NCBI GenBank assembly: GCA_016706565.1
Contig: JADJJI010000011.1
Location: 248,001 to 312,000 of the forward strand
Length of the DNA: 64,000 bases
Reading direction: 5' to 3'
Origin: Piscinibacter sp.
GTDB taxonomy: Bacteria > Pseudomonadota > Gammaproteobacteria > Burkholderiales > Burkholderiaceae_C
The stretch's first letter is position 1; each line of letters begins with the position of its first letter. The notes beneath the pieces are model-generated. The model searched no databases and was not told the DNA's origin. It saw nothing but the letters and a program-made list of their open reading frames with translations. Positions 52,315 to 63,368 of the stretch are shown in pieces. Both the position numbers and the translations under genes were made by a program.

Positions 52315-52926
52315 TCAGTTCGCGAAGGGGTCGCGAACGGCCGCTCCTTGCCCAGCAGTGCTTCTTTCAGCTGTGCATCGGCCGGCGAGTGGCCGAGCCA
52401 GATCTTCAGCAGCGCCGAGAAGAACTCGGGTTCCTTGATCGGCTCGGTGGAGGGCCTTGCCGTTGATCAACACCGTGGTGCCCTGGCCGGGCACGTAGTC
52501 GACGAAGAAGTACTCGCCTGCGCTGAGCTTCTTCTTGGCCGAGAAGAGGTCGGCCAGCCGCAGCGTGCCGGCGATGGACTGGAGAACTCCTCGCGGGCGC
52601 GTTGTCCTGCATGCCGCGGGTGAAGAGCTTGCCCAGTTCGTTGGCATCGATGTCGCGCAGCATCACGATGTGCATGCGCTTCGGTCCGGGCGCGGCCAGC
52701 GCGGCCTCGGGCGTCGAGGCCTTGCCGCCCAGGTACAGGCCGGCGGTGTAGACCTTGAAAAGCGCCTTGTAGCGCACTCCGGCACCGTTGAGCAGCAGCT
52801 TCGCGTTGCCCAACTGCGCCGAGGGCTCGAACTTGCACGCCACCGACTTCGGTGGTCTGCGCCTGAGCGAGCGGGGTGGAGAAGTGCCACCAGGGTGGCG
52901 CCCAGAAGGATGGTGCGACGGATCAC
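52315..52926 (-). CDS. Chalcone isomerase-like exported protein, frameshifted in this sequence
   Basis: About 203 residues. A GTG start at 52926 with GGAGAG upstream gives a signal peptide (IRRTILLGATLVALLHPA). The body matches bacterial chalcone-isomerase-fold proteins: LLLNGAGVRYKALFKVYTAGLYLGG (in part), then KRMHIVMLRDIDANELGKLF, SIAGTLRLADLFSAKKKLSAGEY, DYVPGQGTTVLINGKAL and a WLGHSPADAQLKEALLG ending. The pieces lie in three frames with joins near 52845, 52585 and 52460. These bacterial relatives probably bind fatty acids or small hydrophobic ligands rather than flavonoids. It stands alone upstream of trpE, on the opposite strand. Confidence 0.78.
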
Positions 52927-53311
52927 GACGCTCTCCAATGTCAGGTTCGAGCAGGCCGATGAGCCCGCAAAGCAGCGCAGTGTGACAAAGCCGGGCCGCC
53001 CGTGTCCATGACGGATTGCACGAGTGGGGAGGGCACTCCAGCCCGTATGGCGCCGCTGCTACACTGCGGCCCCATGTTTCGACGCGCAAGCAAACCGAAG
53101 GGTCGCACGACCGGGGAGCCTGGCCCTGGCGCCGCTCCTGCCGCCGCGCCGGGCGCTGACCCGGCCGCGTTTGCCTGCCGCGGAGCGCCCCGATCGTCAT
53201 GGATCCGCGCCCTTCGGCTCCACCGGCCGGACCTGGGTCCGGCCTGCTTCACCGAATCGAACCGTCACGCGTACGCATCGTCGTGCGCCGGGCCGTGGAG
53301 GGCCCTGACCC
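52927..53311. promoter_or_regulatory. Upstream region of trpE with a GC-rich hairpin
   Basis: About 385 bases without a supported gene. GGCCGGAC at 53225-53232 pairs with GTCCGGCC at 53237-53244 (four-base loop), about 70 bases before the trpE start. A short open frame of 38 codons beginning at the ATG near 53200 ends on the GTGA of the trpE start. It is not Trp-rich, so classical attenuation is not supported. The hairpin could still be a leader structure. Confidence 0.4.
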
Positions 53312-54794
53312 GTGATCACCGAACTCGAATTCAAGAGCCTGGCCGCCCAGGGCTTCAACCGCATCCCCCTGCTCAGCGAGGCGTTCGCCGACCTGGAAAC
53401 CCCGCTGTCGCTGTACCTGAAGCTGGCCTCGGCAACGGCGGCAGCAAGAACAGCTTCCTGCTCGAATCGGTCGTCGGCGGCGAGCGCTTCGGGCGCTACC
53501 CGTTCATCGGCTGCCGGCGCGCACGCTGCTGCGTGCCACCGGTTTCAAGACCGAGGTCGTGACCGACGGCATCGTCGTCGAGACGCACGAAGGCAACCCA
53601 CTGGACTTCATCGACGCCTACCAGAAGCGCTTCAAGGCGGCGCTGCGGCCGGGCCTGCCGCGCTTCTGCGGCGGCCTGGCGGGCTACTTCGGCTACGACG
53701 CGGTGCGCTACATCGAGCCCAAGCTCGCCAAGACCTGGAAGGACGGCGGCATCGACACGCCCGACATCCTGCTGCTGCAATGCGAGGAACTGGCGGTCAT
53801 CGACAACCTGTCGGGCCGGCTGTACCTGATCGTCTATGCCGACCCCGGCCAGCCCGAGGCCTACTTCCACGCCAAGCGGCGGCTGTCCGAACTGGCCGAC
53901 AAGCTGCGTTACAGCGTCACCGCGCCGCAGGTCAAGCGCGTCGCGGCGCATGGCGTGGAGCGCGAGTTCGCCAAGGAGGCCTACCTCGCCGCCGTGCTCA
54001 AGGGCAAGGAGTACATCGCCGCCGGCGACATGATGCAGGTGCAGATCGGCCAGCGGCTGCGCAAGCGCTACACCGAGAGCCCGCTGACGCTGTACCGTGC
54101 GCTGCGCTCGCTGAACCCGTCGCCCTACATGTACTTCTACGACATGGGCGAGTTCCAGATCGTCAGCGCCAGCCCGGAGATCCTGGTCCGCCACGAACAC
54201 GCGCCCGAGGGCGAGAAGGTGACGATCCGCCCGCTGGCCGGCACACGCCCGCGCGGCGCGACACCCGAGCAGGACAAGGCGCTGGAGGCCGAACTGCTGG
54301 CCGACCCGAAAGAGCGTGCCGAGCACGTGATGCTGATCGACCTGGCACGCAACGACATCGGCCGCATCGCCAAGACGGGCACGGTGAAGGTCACCGAGGC
54401 CTTCGTGGTCGAGCGCTACTCGCACGTGATGCACATCGTCAGCAACGTCGAGGGCCTGCTCAAGGACGGCATGACCAGCCTCCGACGTGCTCCGGGCCAC
54501 CTTCCCGGCGGGCACGCTAACCGGCGCGCCGAAGATCCGTGCGATGGAGATCATCGACGAGCTCGAACCCAGCAAGCGCGGCATCTACGGCGGGGCCTGC
54601 GGCTACCTCAGCTTTGCCGGCGACATGGACGGGCCATCGCCATCCGCACCGGCATCGTCAAGGACCAGACTCTGTACGTGCAGGCGGCGGCCGGCGTGGT
54701 GGCCGACTCGGTGCCCGAGATGGAATGGCGCGAGACCGAGCACAAGGCGCGCGCGCTGATCCGCGCCGCCGAGCTCGTCGAGGAGGGGTTCTGA
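53312..54794 (+). CDS. trpE: Anthranilate synthase component I, four frameshifts in this sequence
   Basis: Converts chorismate to anthranilate with ammonia from TrpG, the first step of tryptophan synthesis. After frame correction it has about 494 residues. It starts GTG at 53312 ([20 protein letters not shown]) and includes [16 protein letters not shown] (with the Ser of the Trp feedback site region LLES), [10 protein letters not shown] near 54230, the catalytic [10 protein letters not shown] near 54350, and [18 protein letters not shown] near 54500. Breaks occur near 53430, 53510, 54482 and 54632. A 1236-base central stretch is clean. It is followed by trpG after one base. Confidence 0.93.
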
Positions 54795-54795
54795 G

Positions 54796-55385
54796 ATGTT
54801 GCTCATGATCGACAACTACGACTCCTTCACCTTCAACCTGGTGCAGTACTTCGGCGAGCTGGGCGAAGAGGTGCGGTGCTGCGCAATGACGAGATCGACG
54901 TGGCGGGCATCGCTGCGCTGAAGCCCGACCGCCTGGTGCTCTCGCCCGGCCCGTGTTCGCCGGCCGAGGCCGCCCTGTGTGTCGAGGCGATCCAGCCCTT
55001 CACCGGCAAGCTGCGCATCCCTGGCGTTTGCCCGGGTCACCAGGCGATCGGCGCGGCGCTGGGCGGGAAGATCGTGCGCGCGAAGACGCAGATGCACGGC
55101 AAGACCGACGTCATCACCACCGACGAGCGCGGTGTCTACCTGGGGCTGCCGCGGCAGTTCACGGTGATCCGCTACCACTCGTTGGTGATCGAGCAGGCCA
55201 CGCGCCCCAAGGAACTGGAGATCACTGCCACCTCGCAGGACGGCGAGATCATGGGCGTGCGCCACACCGCCCTGGCGGGCACGAAGACGCCGATGGAGGG
55301 CGTGCAGTTCCACCCCGAGTCGATCCTGACCGAGCATGGCCACGCCATGCTGCGCAACTTCCTGCGCCAGAGCGACGCCCGCTGA
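54796..55385 (+). CDS. trpG: Anthranilate synthase component II (glutamine amidotransferase), one frameshift
   Basis: Supplies ammonia to TrpE by hydrolysing glutamine. The corrected protein has about 196 residues: [29 protein letters not shown], the catalytic Cys in [12 protein letters not shown] and the His-Glu pair in [13 protein letters not shown]. One G is missing in the GG at 54875-54876: adding it restores [12 protein letters not shown]. In the clean frame the product reads to LRQSDAR and stops at 55385. The gene ends the left trp unit; the convergent phytochrome gene begins 11 bases later. Confidence 0.93.
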
Positions 55386-55395
55386 GCCCCGGCGC

Positions 55396-57922
55396 TCAAC
55401 GCTGCTGCAGCGCGCTCGCGAAGGCGCGCTGCCCGTCGCGCGCGCCGTAGGGGCTTGCAGATGCTCGGGTGGCCGCGCAGGGCGCCGGCAGGTGATCGGT
55501 CTGGGCGTGGCCGCTGGCCACCACCAGCGGGATGCCGAGCTCGGCCAGCCGGTCGGCGATGCTCTCGCTGGTGTGATCGCCCAGGTCGACGTCGATCATG
55601 GCGATGTCGAAGCTCCGCTCGGCCAGCAACGCCAGCGCGTCGGGAGCGCGGCCCACGCGGATGACGTCGGTGCAGCCCAGCTGCGCCAGCATCGCCTCCA
55701 CGGTCAGCGCGATCACCAGGTCGTCCTCGACCAGCAGCACGCTGAGGGGCGCGCCACGCTGCAGCGTCTCCACGGCCAGCAAGCCGGCACTGTCCACGGC
55801 GGCGCTGGCCGCGCGCTCGAAGCCGCGCGGGATCACCAGCCGGGCCTGCAGCCCGCCGGGCAGGTACTGCACTTCGGTACGGCCCTGCAGTTCATGCGCG
55901 AGCGCCTCGGCAATGACGCGCGAGCCGAAGCCGCGCCGCGTCGGCTCGGCGGTGGCCGGGCCGCCGGATTCGCGCCAGTCGATGCACAGCGCGCCATTGC
56001 GGTCGACTTCCCAGTGCACGGCGAGCCGGCCGCTGGCCTGGGACAGTGCGCCGTACTTGCGCGCGTTGGTGGCGAGTTCGTGCACCACCAGCGCCAGCGA
56101 CATGCATGCGTTCGGCTCCAGCTGGATCGGCGGGCCGGACAGCGCCGACTGGCCCGTGTCGCTGAATGGTCGGATCTCGTCTTCCATCAGGCCCAGCAGC
56201 GGCGCAGGGCCCCAGCGCGTCTGCTCGATCTGCATGTGCGCCCGTGCCATCGCGCCGACGCGGTTCTGCAGCGTGGCGGCCAGCTCCCTCGACGCTGTCC
56301 GAGCGTGCCGCACTCTGCTGTACCAGGCCCTTGACCAGCGCGAGGATGTTGCGGATGCGGTGATTCAGCTCGCGCACCAGCAAGGCCTGCCGCTGGCCGT
56401 CGCGGCGCAAGATGCGCAGGTCGCGCTGCTCTCGCTGCGCCGACAGCAAGCCTTGGATGCGCACGCGCAGCACTTCGGCCAGCTCGACCTGCAACGGCGT
56501 CCAGGGCTCGCCATGCAGCCGCACCGATTCGCGCCAGGCCGCGAAGCTGCCGCGCGGCGTCAGGTTGCCGCGTTCGTCGTCCAGTGACTTGTTCGGATTG
56601 CCGGCCCAGACGACGTGGCGCCGGACTTCGTCGCGAAACAGCAGCAGCCAGTCGCGCGGGGCTGCGACAGCGGCACCGCCACCATGCCGGCCACGCGCGG
56701 TGCCAGCGCAGCCGTGGATGGCCATCGCTGTGCGAGCGAATCGACCACCACCGCCTCCGGCACGGGCGTGTCGGCCAGCAGTTCGCAAAGCGCCGCGACT
56801 TTGCGCGGCGGCGGCACCTCGCCCCAGCGCACGGTGCGGCCGTCCAGATGCAGCGAGGCGCCGGTGGCGCACAGCGTCCGGCCGATCGCGGCCAGAACGG
56901 CCTGGCGATGCGATGGCGCTGCATCTTCATCCACCAGGGGCTCGACGCCGGGCTGGCTCAACAGCAGAGTGCTGATGTCTTGCTGCAGTCCCTCGCTTTC
57001 CAGACGCCCGATGGCCAGCCCGAACAGCCGGCCCAGGGTTTCGGCGATCGCGCGGCAGGCCAGCGCCGGCCGCTTCGGCGCGCCGTGGTGGCAGACGACC
57101 AGCCCCCAGAGGCGGCCGTTGACGCGCAGCGTGATCGACATGGTCGCCGCGGTACCCATGTTGCGCAGGTACTGCAGGTGCACCGGCGAGACGCTGCGCA
57201 GGGTGGACAGCGACAGGTCCAGCGCGGCGGTGTCGTGGCCGAGTACGTCGATTCCGTCGTCGGCCACGTCGCAGATGATGCGCGAGGGGCTGCGCAGGTA
57301 CAGCGCGCGCGCGCGGGATGTCGCTGGCCGGGTAGCGCAGCCCGAGGTAGGTGGGCAGGCCAGGCGCGACCTGCTCGGCGATCACCGTGCCGCTGCCGTC
57401 GGCGGAGAAGCGATAGACCATCACCCGGTCGTAGCGCGCCAGCTCGGCGATGCCGCGGGCGGCGGCGGTGGCCAGTTCGCCGATCTCGTTGCAGTGGGCC
57501 AGTTGCTCCGCGCAGTGGCCCAGGCAGACGATGTCGCGCAGGGTGTCTTCGTCGCTGGCCGGCTCGGCCTCGATCACGAGCAGGCCGCCGCTGTCGTGGA
57601 TGGACACGTCGACCGGGTCGGCGCGCCCGGGCCAGGCGACGCCGTACAGATGCTGAGCAGCGTCGTGGGCGAGCGAGACTCGGGCGTGTGCGGCGGCGGC
57701 GGCCAGGGCCTGGCGCGGCAGGGCCGACTCGGCACCCGAACCCAGCAGCGAGCGCGGCGTGTGGCCGACCCAGGCGGCGGCATTGGCCGAGACGTGCGCG
57801 ATGTGGCCGCCAGGATCGACGGCCAAAAGAAAGCCGGCCGCCTGGATGCGGCCGAGCCGGTGGATGGGTTCGGAGGCGCATTCCGCCAGCGCGCGCTCCA
57901 GCGGGGTCGGTTCGCGGCTCAC
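55396..57922 (-). CDS. Bacteriophytochrome HWE-type histidine kinase with receiver domain, several frameshifts
   Basis: A red/far-red light sensor kinase of about 840 residues. It starts at the GTG at 57922. The PAS domain has the biliverdin-binding Cys in [11 protein letters not shown] (near 57880). The GAF domain holds the chromophore pocket motif YPASDIP (near 57330) and DRVMVYRF. The PHY domain follows (57000-56600). The kinase part has the HWE-type H box [16 protein letters not shown] (near 56380), [17 protein letters not shown] and GFGSRVI. A C-terminal receiver domain ([22 protein letters not shown]) ends the protein. Frame breaks are near 57310, 56930-56890, 56680, 56300 and in the tail near 55480. 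No chromophore-making heme oxygenase gene is beside it. It lies convergent to trpG and divergent from ltaE. Confidence 0.85.
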
Positions 57923-58026
57923 ATACTCCTTCGCCAGCGGCAGACTTCTTCTTGGTGCCGGTGACTTTACCCGACGCTCGATACACTGCGTGCCTTCTTC
58001 CAGACTTGTTGATCCGGGGCAAAGCC

Positions 58027-59045
58027 ATGCCGTTCGTCGACCTGCGCAGTGACACCGTGACCCGACCCACCACCGCGATGCGCGAGGCGATCGCACGCGC
58101 CGAGGTGGGCGACGACGTGTTCGGCGACGACCCAACGGTCAACGCGCTGCAGCAGCGCATGGCGCAGATGCTCGGCAAGGAGGCGGCGCTGTTCATGCCC
58201 ACCGGCACGCAGAGCAACCTGTGCGCGCTGATGAGCCACTGCCAGCGCGGCGACGAGTACATCGTCGGCCAGATGGCCCACACCTACCGCTGGGAGGCGG
58301 GCGGGGGGCGGTGCTCGGCAGCATTCAGCCGCAGCCGATCGCCCACCAGGCCGACGGAACGCTGGCGCTGGCCGACATCGAGGCCAGCATCAAGCCCGAC
58401 GACCCGCACTTCGCGCGTTCGCGGCTGCTGTGCCTGGAGAACACGCTGGGCGGCCGGCTGATGCCCATGGCCTACCTGCGCGACGCGACCGCGCTGGCCC
58501 GGCGCCACGGTCTGGCGACTCACCTCGATGGCGCGCGCCTGTTCAATGCCGCGGTCGGGCTGGGCGGCGACCCGCGCGCCAACGCGAGGGAGATGGCCGA
58601 ACTGTTCGACAGCGTCTCCGTGTGCTTCAGCAAGGGCCTCGGTGCGCCGGCCGGCTCGGCCCTGGTGGGCTCCGCGGAGTTGATCGCCCGTGCGAAACGG
58701 GTGCGCAAGATGGCCGGCGGCACGATGCGCCAGGCCGGAATCCTGGCCGCGGCGGCGATGCACGCACTGGACCATCACATCGACCGACTGGCCGACGACC
58801 ATGCCCGTGCCAGGCGGCTCGCCGAAGGCCTGCAGGGGCTGCCCGGCGTGACGGTGCAGATGCCGCAGACCAACATGGTGTTCATCGATCTGCCGCGCGA
58901 GCGTGCCGCCGCCGCGGTGGCGGCGCTGCGCGAGCAGGGTGTGCTGAGCACCGGTCTGTACCAACTGCGCCTCGTCACCCACCTCGACGTGAACGACGAG
59001 CAGATCGACCAGGCGATTGCCGCGCTGCGCCGCGCGCTGCACTGA
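58027..59045 (+). CDS. ltaE: Low-specificity L-threonine aldolase, one frameshift
   Basis: A PLP enzyme that splits L-threonine/L-allo-threonine to glycine and acetaldehyde. About 339 residues after correction. It starts [15 protein letters not shown]; other family features are [12 protein letters not shown] near residue 59, [13 protein letters not shown] near residue 165 and the PLP-binding Lys in [14 protein letters not shown] near residue 200. A G is missing in the G run at 58303-58308, where the frame leaves GWEAGGG and resumes as AVLGSIQP. trpD starts 24 bases after its stop, so it leads the trpDC-ung unit. Confidence 0.92.
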
Positions 59046-59069
59046 CTGCATGCCACCCGGGACACCACC

Positions 59070-60103
59070 ATGACCATCACCAACACCGAAGCCCTGACCC
59101 GCACGATCGAGCACCGCGAGATCTTCCACGACGAGATGCTCGCGCTGATGCGCCGCATCATGGGCGGCGAGATGTCGCCGGTGATGATGGCAGCACTGCT
59201 GATCGGCCTGCGCGTCAAGAAGGAGACCATCGGCGAGATCACCGCCGCCGCGCAGGTGATGCGCGAGTTCTCCACCAAGGTCGAGGTGGCCGACCGCAAG
59301 AATCTCGTCGACATCGTTGGCACCGGTGGCGACGGCTCGCACACCTTCAACATCTCGACCTGCTCGATGTTCGTCGCCGCAGCCTGCGGTGCGCGCGTCA
59401 GCAAGCATGGCAACCGCAGCGTGTCGAGCAAGTCGGGCAGTGCCGACGTGCTCGAGGCCCTGGGCGTGAGCCTGTCGTTGCCGCCGGCAGCCATCGCCCG
59501 CTGCATCGCCGACACCGGCATCGGCTTCATGTTCGCGCCCAACCACCACCCGGCGATGAAGAACGTGGCGCCGGTGCGCAAGGAACTCGGCGTGCGCACC
59601 ATCTTCAACATCCTCGGGCCGCTGACCAACCCGGCCGATGCGCCGAACATCCTGATGGGCGTGTTCCACCCCGACCTGGTCGGCATCCAGGTGCGCGCCC
59701 TGCAGCGCCTGGGCGCCGAGCATGCGCTGGTGGTCTACGGCCGCGACGGCATGGACGAGGTCTCGCTGGGCGCCGCCACGCTGGTGGGCGAGTACAAGGA
59801 CGGCGGCATCCGCGAGTACGAGATCCACCCCGAGGACTTCGGCCTGACGATGGCGAGCAACCGCACGCTGAAGGTCGAGACGCCCGAGCAGAGCAAGGCC
59901 ATGCTGCATGCGGTGCTCGACAACGAGCCGGCCCGGCACGCGACATCGTGCTGCTCAATGCCGGCGTGGCGCTTTACGCCGCCAATGTCACCACGACCAT
60001 GGCCGACGGCGTGGCTCTGGCGCGCGAGGCGCTGGCCTCGGGCAAGGCGCTGGCCAAGATGCACCAGTTCGTCGCGCGCACCAAGGAGCTGGCGCAGGCA
60101 TGA
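59070..60103 (+). CDS. trpD: Anthranilate phosphoribosyltransferase, one frameshift
   Basis: Joins anthranilate to PRPP in the second tryptophan step. About 344 residues. The PRPP site is [15 protein letters not shown] near residue 87 and [21 protein letters not shown] near residue 110 (in part); further on are [10 protein letters not shown] near residue 183 and GMDEVS near residue 228. One G is missing at about 59930-59931: adding it changes [10 protein letters not shown] to [18 protein letters not shown], which runs to the stop at 60103. The stop overlaps the trpC start as ATGA. Confidence 0.94.
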
Positions 60104-60888
60104 GCGACATCCTCAACAAGATCGTCGCCGTCAAGCGCGAGGAGATTGCCGAAGCGCGCCGTCGGCGCGACCTGGCTTCGCTGCGCCGAGATGCCGAGTC
60201 GCTTGGCGGGCAGCGCGACTTCGCCGGCGCACTTCGCGCCAAGGTGGCCGCCGGAAGGCCTGCAGTGATCGCCGAAATCAAGAAGGCCAGCCCGAGCAAG
60301 GGCGTGCTGCGCGAGCAGTTCGTGCCGGCGGATATCGCCGCCAGCTACGAACGCGGCGGCGCGACCTGCCTGAGCGTGCTGACCGACGTGCAGTTCTTCC
60401 AGGGCCACGCCGACTACCTGCAGCAGGCCCGCGCGGCCTGCACGCTGCCGGCGCTGCGCAAGGACTTCATGGTCGACGCCTACCAGGTGTTCGAGGCGCG
60501 TGCGATGGGCGCCGACTGCATCCTGCTGATCGCCGCCTGCCTCGACGATGCGTTGATGGCCGACCTGGAAGCGCAGGCGCTGGCGCTGGGCATGGCAGTG
60601 CTGGTCGAGGTGCACGATGGCGCCGAACTCGACCGCGGTTTGCGGCTGAAGACGCCTCTCGTGGGCATCAACAACCGCAACCTGCGCACGTTCGAGGTCA
60701 CGCTGGACACCACGCTGGGCCTGCTGCCGGAGGTGCCCAAGGATCGCGTGCTGGTCACCGAGAGCGGCATCCTCGGCCCGGCCGACGTGAAGCGCATGCG
60801 AGATGCGAACGTGCACGCCTTCCTCGTCGGCGAGGCGTTCATGCGCGCCGCCGACCCGGGCGCTGCGCTGGCGAGCCTGTTCGCGTGA
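60100..60888 (+). CDS. trpC: Indole-3-glycerol phosphate synthase
   Basis: Closes the indole ring in tryptophan synthesis. The 262-residue TIM-barrel protein is intact. Typical segments are [15 protein letters not shown] near residue 61 (catalytic Lys), [15 protein letters not shown] near residue 84, [21 protein letters not shown] near residue 118 (in part), [10 protein letters not shown] near residue 168, [11 protein letters not shown] near residue 187 and [12 protein letters not shown] near residue 218. It overlaps trpD and ung by four bases on each side. It is the one gene in the 46-61 kb stretch longer than 700 bases with no frameshift. Confidence 0.97.
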   Translation: MSDILNKIVAVKREEIAEARRRRDLASLRRDAESLGGQRDFAGALRAKVAAGRPAVIAEIKKASPSKGVLREQFVPADIAASYERGGATCLSVLTDVQFFQGHADYLQQARAACTLPALRKDFMVDAYQVFEARAMGADCILLIAACLDDALMADLEAQALALGMAVLVEVHDGAELDRGLRLKTPLVGINNRNLRTFEVTLDTTLGLLPEVPKDRVLVTESGILGPADVKRMRDANVHAFLVGEAFMRAADPGAALASLFA

Positions 60889-61549
60889 CCGCCGACGATC
60901 TGGCCGCGGCCTGCGCGAGCCTGCCGCCGGCCTGGGCGCAGGCGCTGCCCGGCTGGACGCCGCAGCGTTTTGCCGAGGTCATCGACCGGGTGCGCGCCGT
61001 TTCCGGTTCGAACGAGATCGCGCCGGCCGACCCCTTCCGCGCCTTGCGCTTCCATTCGCCCGAGGGTGTCAAGGTGGTGGTGTTCGGCCAGGATCCCTAC
61101 CCCAAGCCGGGTCATGCCGACGGGCTGGCCTTCTCGGCCGGCCACGGCAAGCCGGCCTCGCTACGTCGCATCTTTCAGGTTCTTGCAGAAGACAGACCGG
61201 GGTTCAAGCCGCCGCCGGTGTGGAAACTCGACGGCTGGGCACGCCAGGGGCCCTGCTGCTGAACCCGACCTTGACCATCGAGGTGGGCCGCATCGGCAGC
61301 CACACGGGTTGTGGTTGGCAGGCGCTCACATCCGATATCGTCAAGGTTCTGTGCAAGTTACCGCAGCCGCCGGTGTTCATGCTGTGGGGCGACAAGGCGC
61401 GGCAGTTCTTCGTCGAGGCGCAGCCGGCCGGGACTTCGGTGCGCACCCTGGTGACGCGCCATCCATCGAACGACTTCCAGTGCCGTTTCATGGCCGAAGG
61501 CCGCCATTTCCTGGAGACGGCCGCCCTGGTCGACTGGTGGGCCCTGTAG
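60885..61549 (+). CDS. ung: Uracil-DNA glycosylase, one frameshift
   Basis: Removes uracil from DNA. About 221 residues after correction. The GTG start at 60885 overlaps the trpC stop. Catalytic motif one is [20 protein letters not shown] near residue 65 (the Asp activates water; in E. coli it reads GQDPYH, here Pro replaces His) and motif two is VTRHPSNDF near residue 190. The frame ends early after WARQGPCC; one G is missing in the G run at 61247-61250, and adding it gives [16 protein letters not shown] and the rest. Placement within a trp unit is a gene-order feature worth noting. Confidence 0.9.
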
Positions 61550-61595
61550 GGCGCCGAAGCCATTCGGGCCTGTGCTATCATCGCGGGCTCTGCGT

Positions 61596-61681
61596 GGAGG
61601 GGTGCCCGAGTGGCTAAAGGGGGCAGACTGTAAATCTGTTGGCTTACGCCTACGCTGGTTCGAATCCAGCCTCCTCCACCA
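61596..61681 (+). tRNA. tRNA-Tyr (anticodon GTA)
   Basis: An 86-base tRNA including encoded CCA. The acceptor stem pairs GGAGGGG (61596-61602) with CTCCTCC (61671-61677), with one G-T wobble. The anticodon GTA is at 61630-61632 in loop CTGTAAA. The long variable arm is class II, as expected for tRNA-Tyr. TGGTTCGAATCCA forms the T arm. Confidence 0.95.
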
Positions 61682-61710
61682 AAGATCCAGTGAATCGTGT
61701 TGTCTCCCGA

Positions 61711-61784
61711 GCGGGAGTAGTTCAATGGTAGAACCCCAGCCTTCCAAGCTGATGACGCGGGTTCGATTCCCGTCTCCCGCTCCA
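61711..61784 (+). tRNA. tRNA-Gly (anticodon TCC)
   Basis: A 74-base tRNA with encoded CCA. Acceptor stem GCGGGAG (61711-61717) pairs perfectly with CTCCCGC (61774-61780). The anticodon TCC is at 61743-61745 in loop CTTCCAA. The top anticodon-stem pair is a C-A mismatch (CCAGC with GCTGA). The T arm reads GGGTTCGATTCCC. Confidence 0.95.
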
Positions 61785-61844
61785 TGTCGCCAGAGGCTTG
61801 ATGTCCCTCCCGGATTCAAGCCTGTGTCGACGGTCAGTTGATCG

Positions 61845-61919
<75 letters not shown>

Positions 61920-61957
61920 AGTCTTGATATTCATTCTCGTTTTCGAGGAGCGATGTG

Positions 61958-63148
<1,191 letters not shown>

Positions 63149-63161
63149 TGTCAACGGCCAC

Positions 63162-63237
63162 AGGGGCATAGCTCAATTGGCAGAGCGCCGGTCTCCAAAA
63201 CCGGAGGTTGGGGGTTCGAGACCCTCTGCCCCTGCCA
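63162..63237 (+). tRNA. tRNA-Trp (anticodon CCA)
   Basis: A 76-base tRNA with encoded CCA. Acceptor stem AGGGGCA (63162-63168) pairs with TGCCCCT (63227-63233). Anticodon CCA is at 63195-63197 between CCGGT and ACCGG. It lies 13 bases after tuf and before secE, the usual betaproteobacterial order. Confidence 0.96.
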
Positions 63238-63272
63238 GACGAAGGCCCTGACGGGCCGAGACTGGCTGGTCA

Positions 63273-63315
63273 CAGCAGCCCGCGAGGTGACGAAAAGTCC
63301 CTGCGGGCTTTGCTG
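63273..63315 (+). terminator. Strong hairpin between tRNA-Trp and secE, possible terminator or processing site
   Basis: CAGCAGCCCGC (63273-63283) pairs with GCGGGC-TT-TGCTG (63303-63315) with a two-base bulge. A T6 run follows at 63333-63338, about 17 bases after the stem. A smaller hairpin GGCCC/GGGCC is at 63244-63257. The T-run is too far away for a textbook terminator, so partial termination or RNase processing of the tRNA transcript is equally likely. Confidence 0.4.
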
Positions 63316-63368
63316 CTGAAAGGCGGCGCTGCTTTTTTGGGCATGTGTGCCGCGAAGCGAAACGAACA

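Noticed and set aside
53002-53562. Possible 186-codon gene upstream of and overlapping trpE
   Set aside because: Its second half is simply trpE in a neighbouring frame after a sequence error; the first half is Pro/Ala/Arg-rich without a family match.
45980-61250. Idea that the frameshifts are programmed or reflect true gene decay
   Set aside because: They hit many unrelated genes including trpE, trpD and ung, have no slippery-site context in common other than short G/C runs, and leave flanking protein sequence fully conserved.
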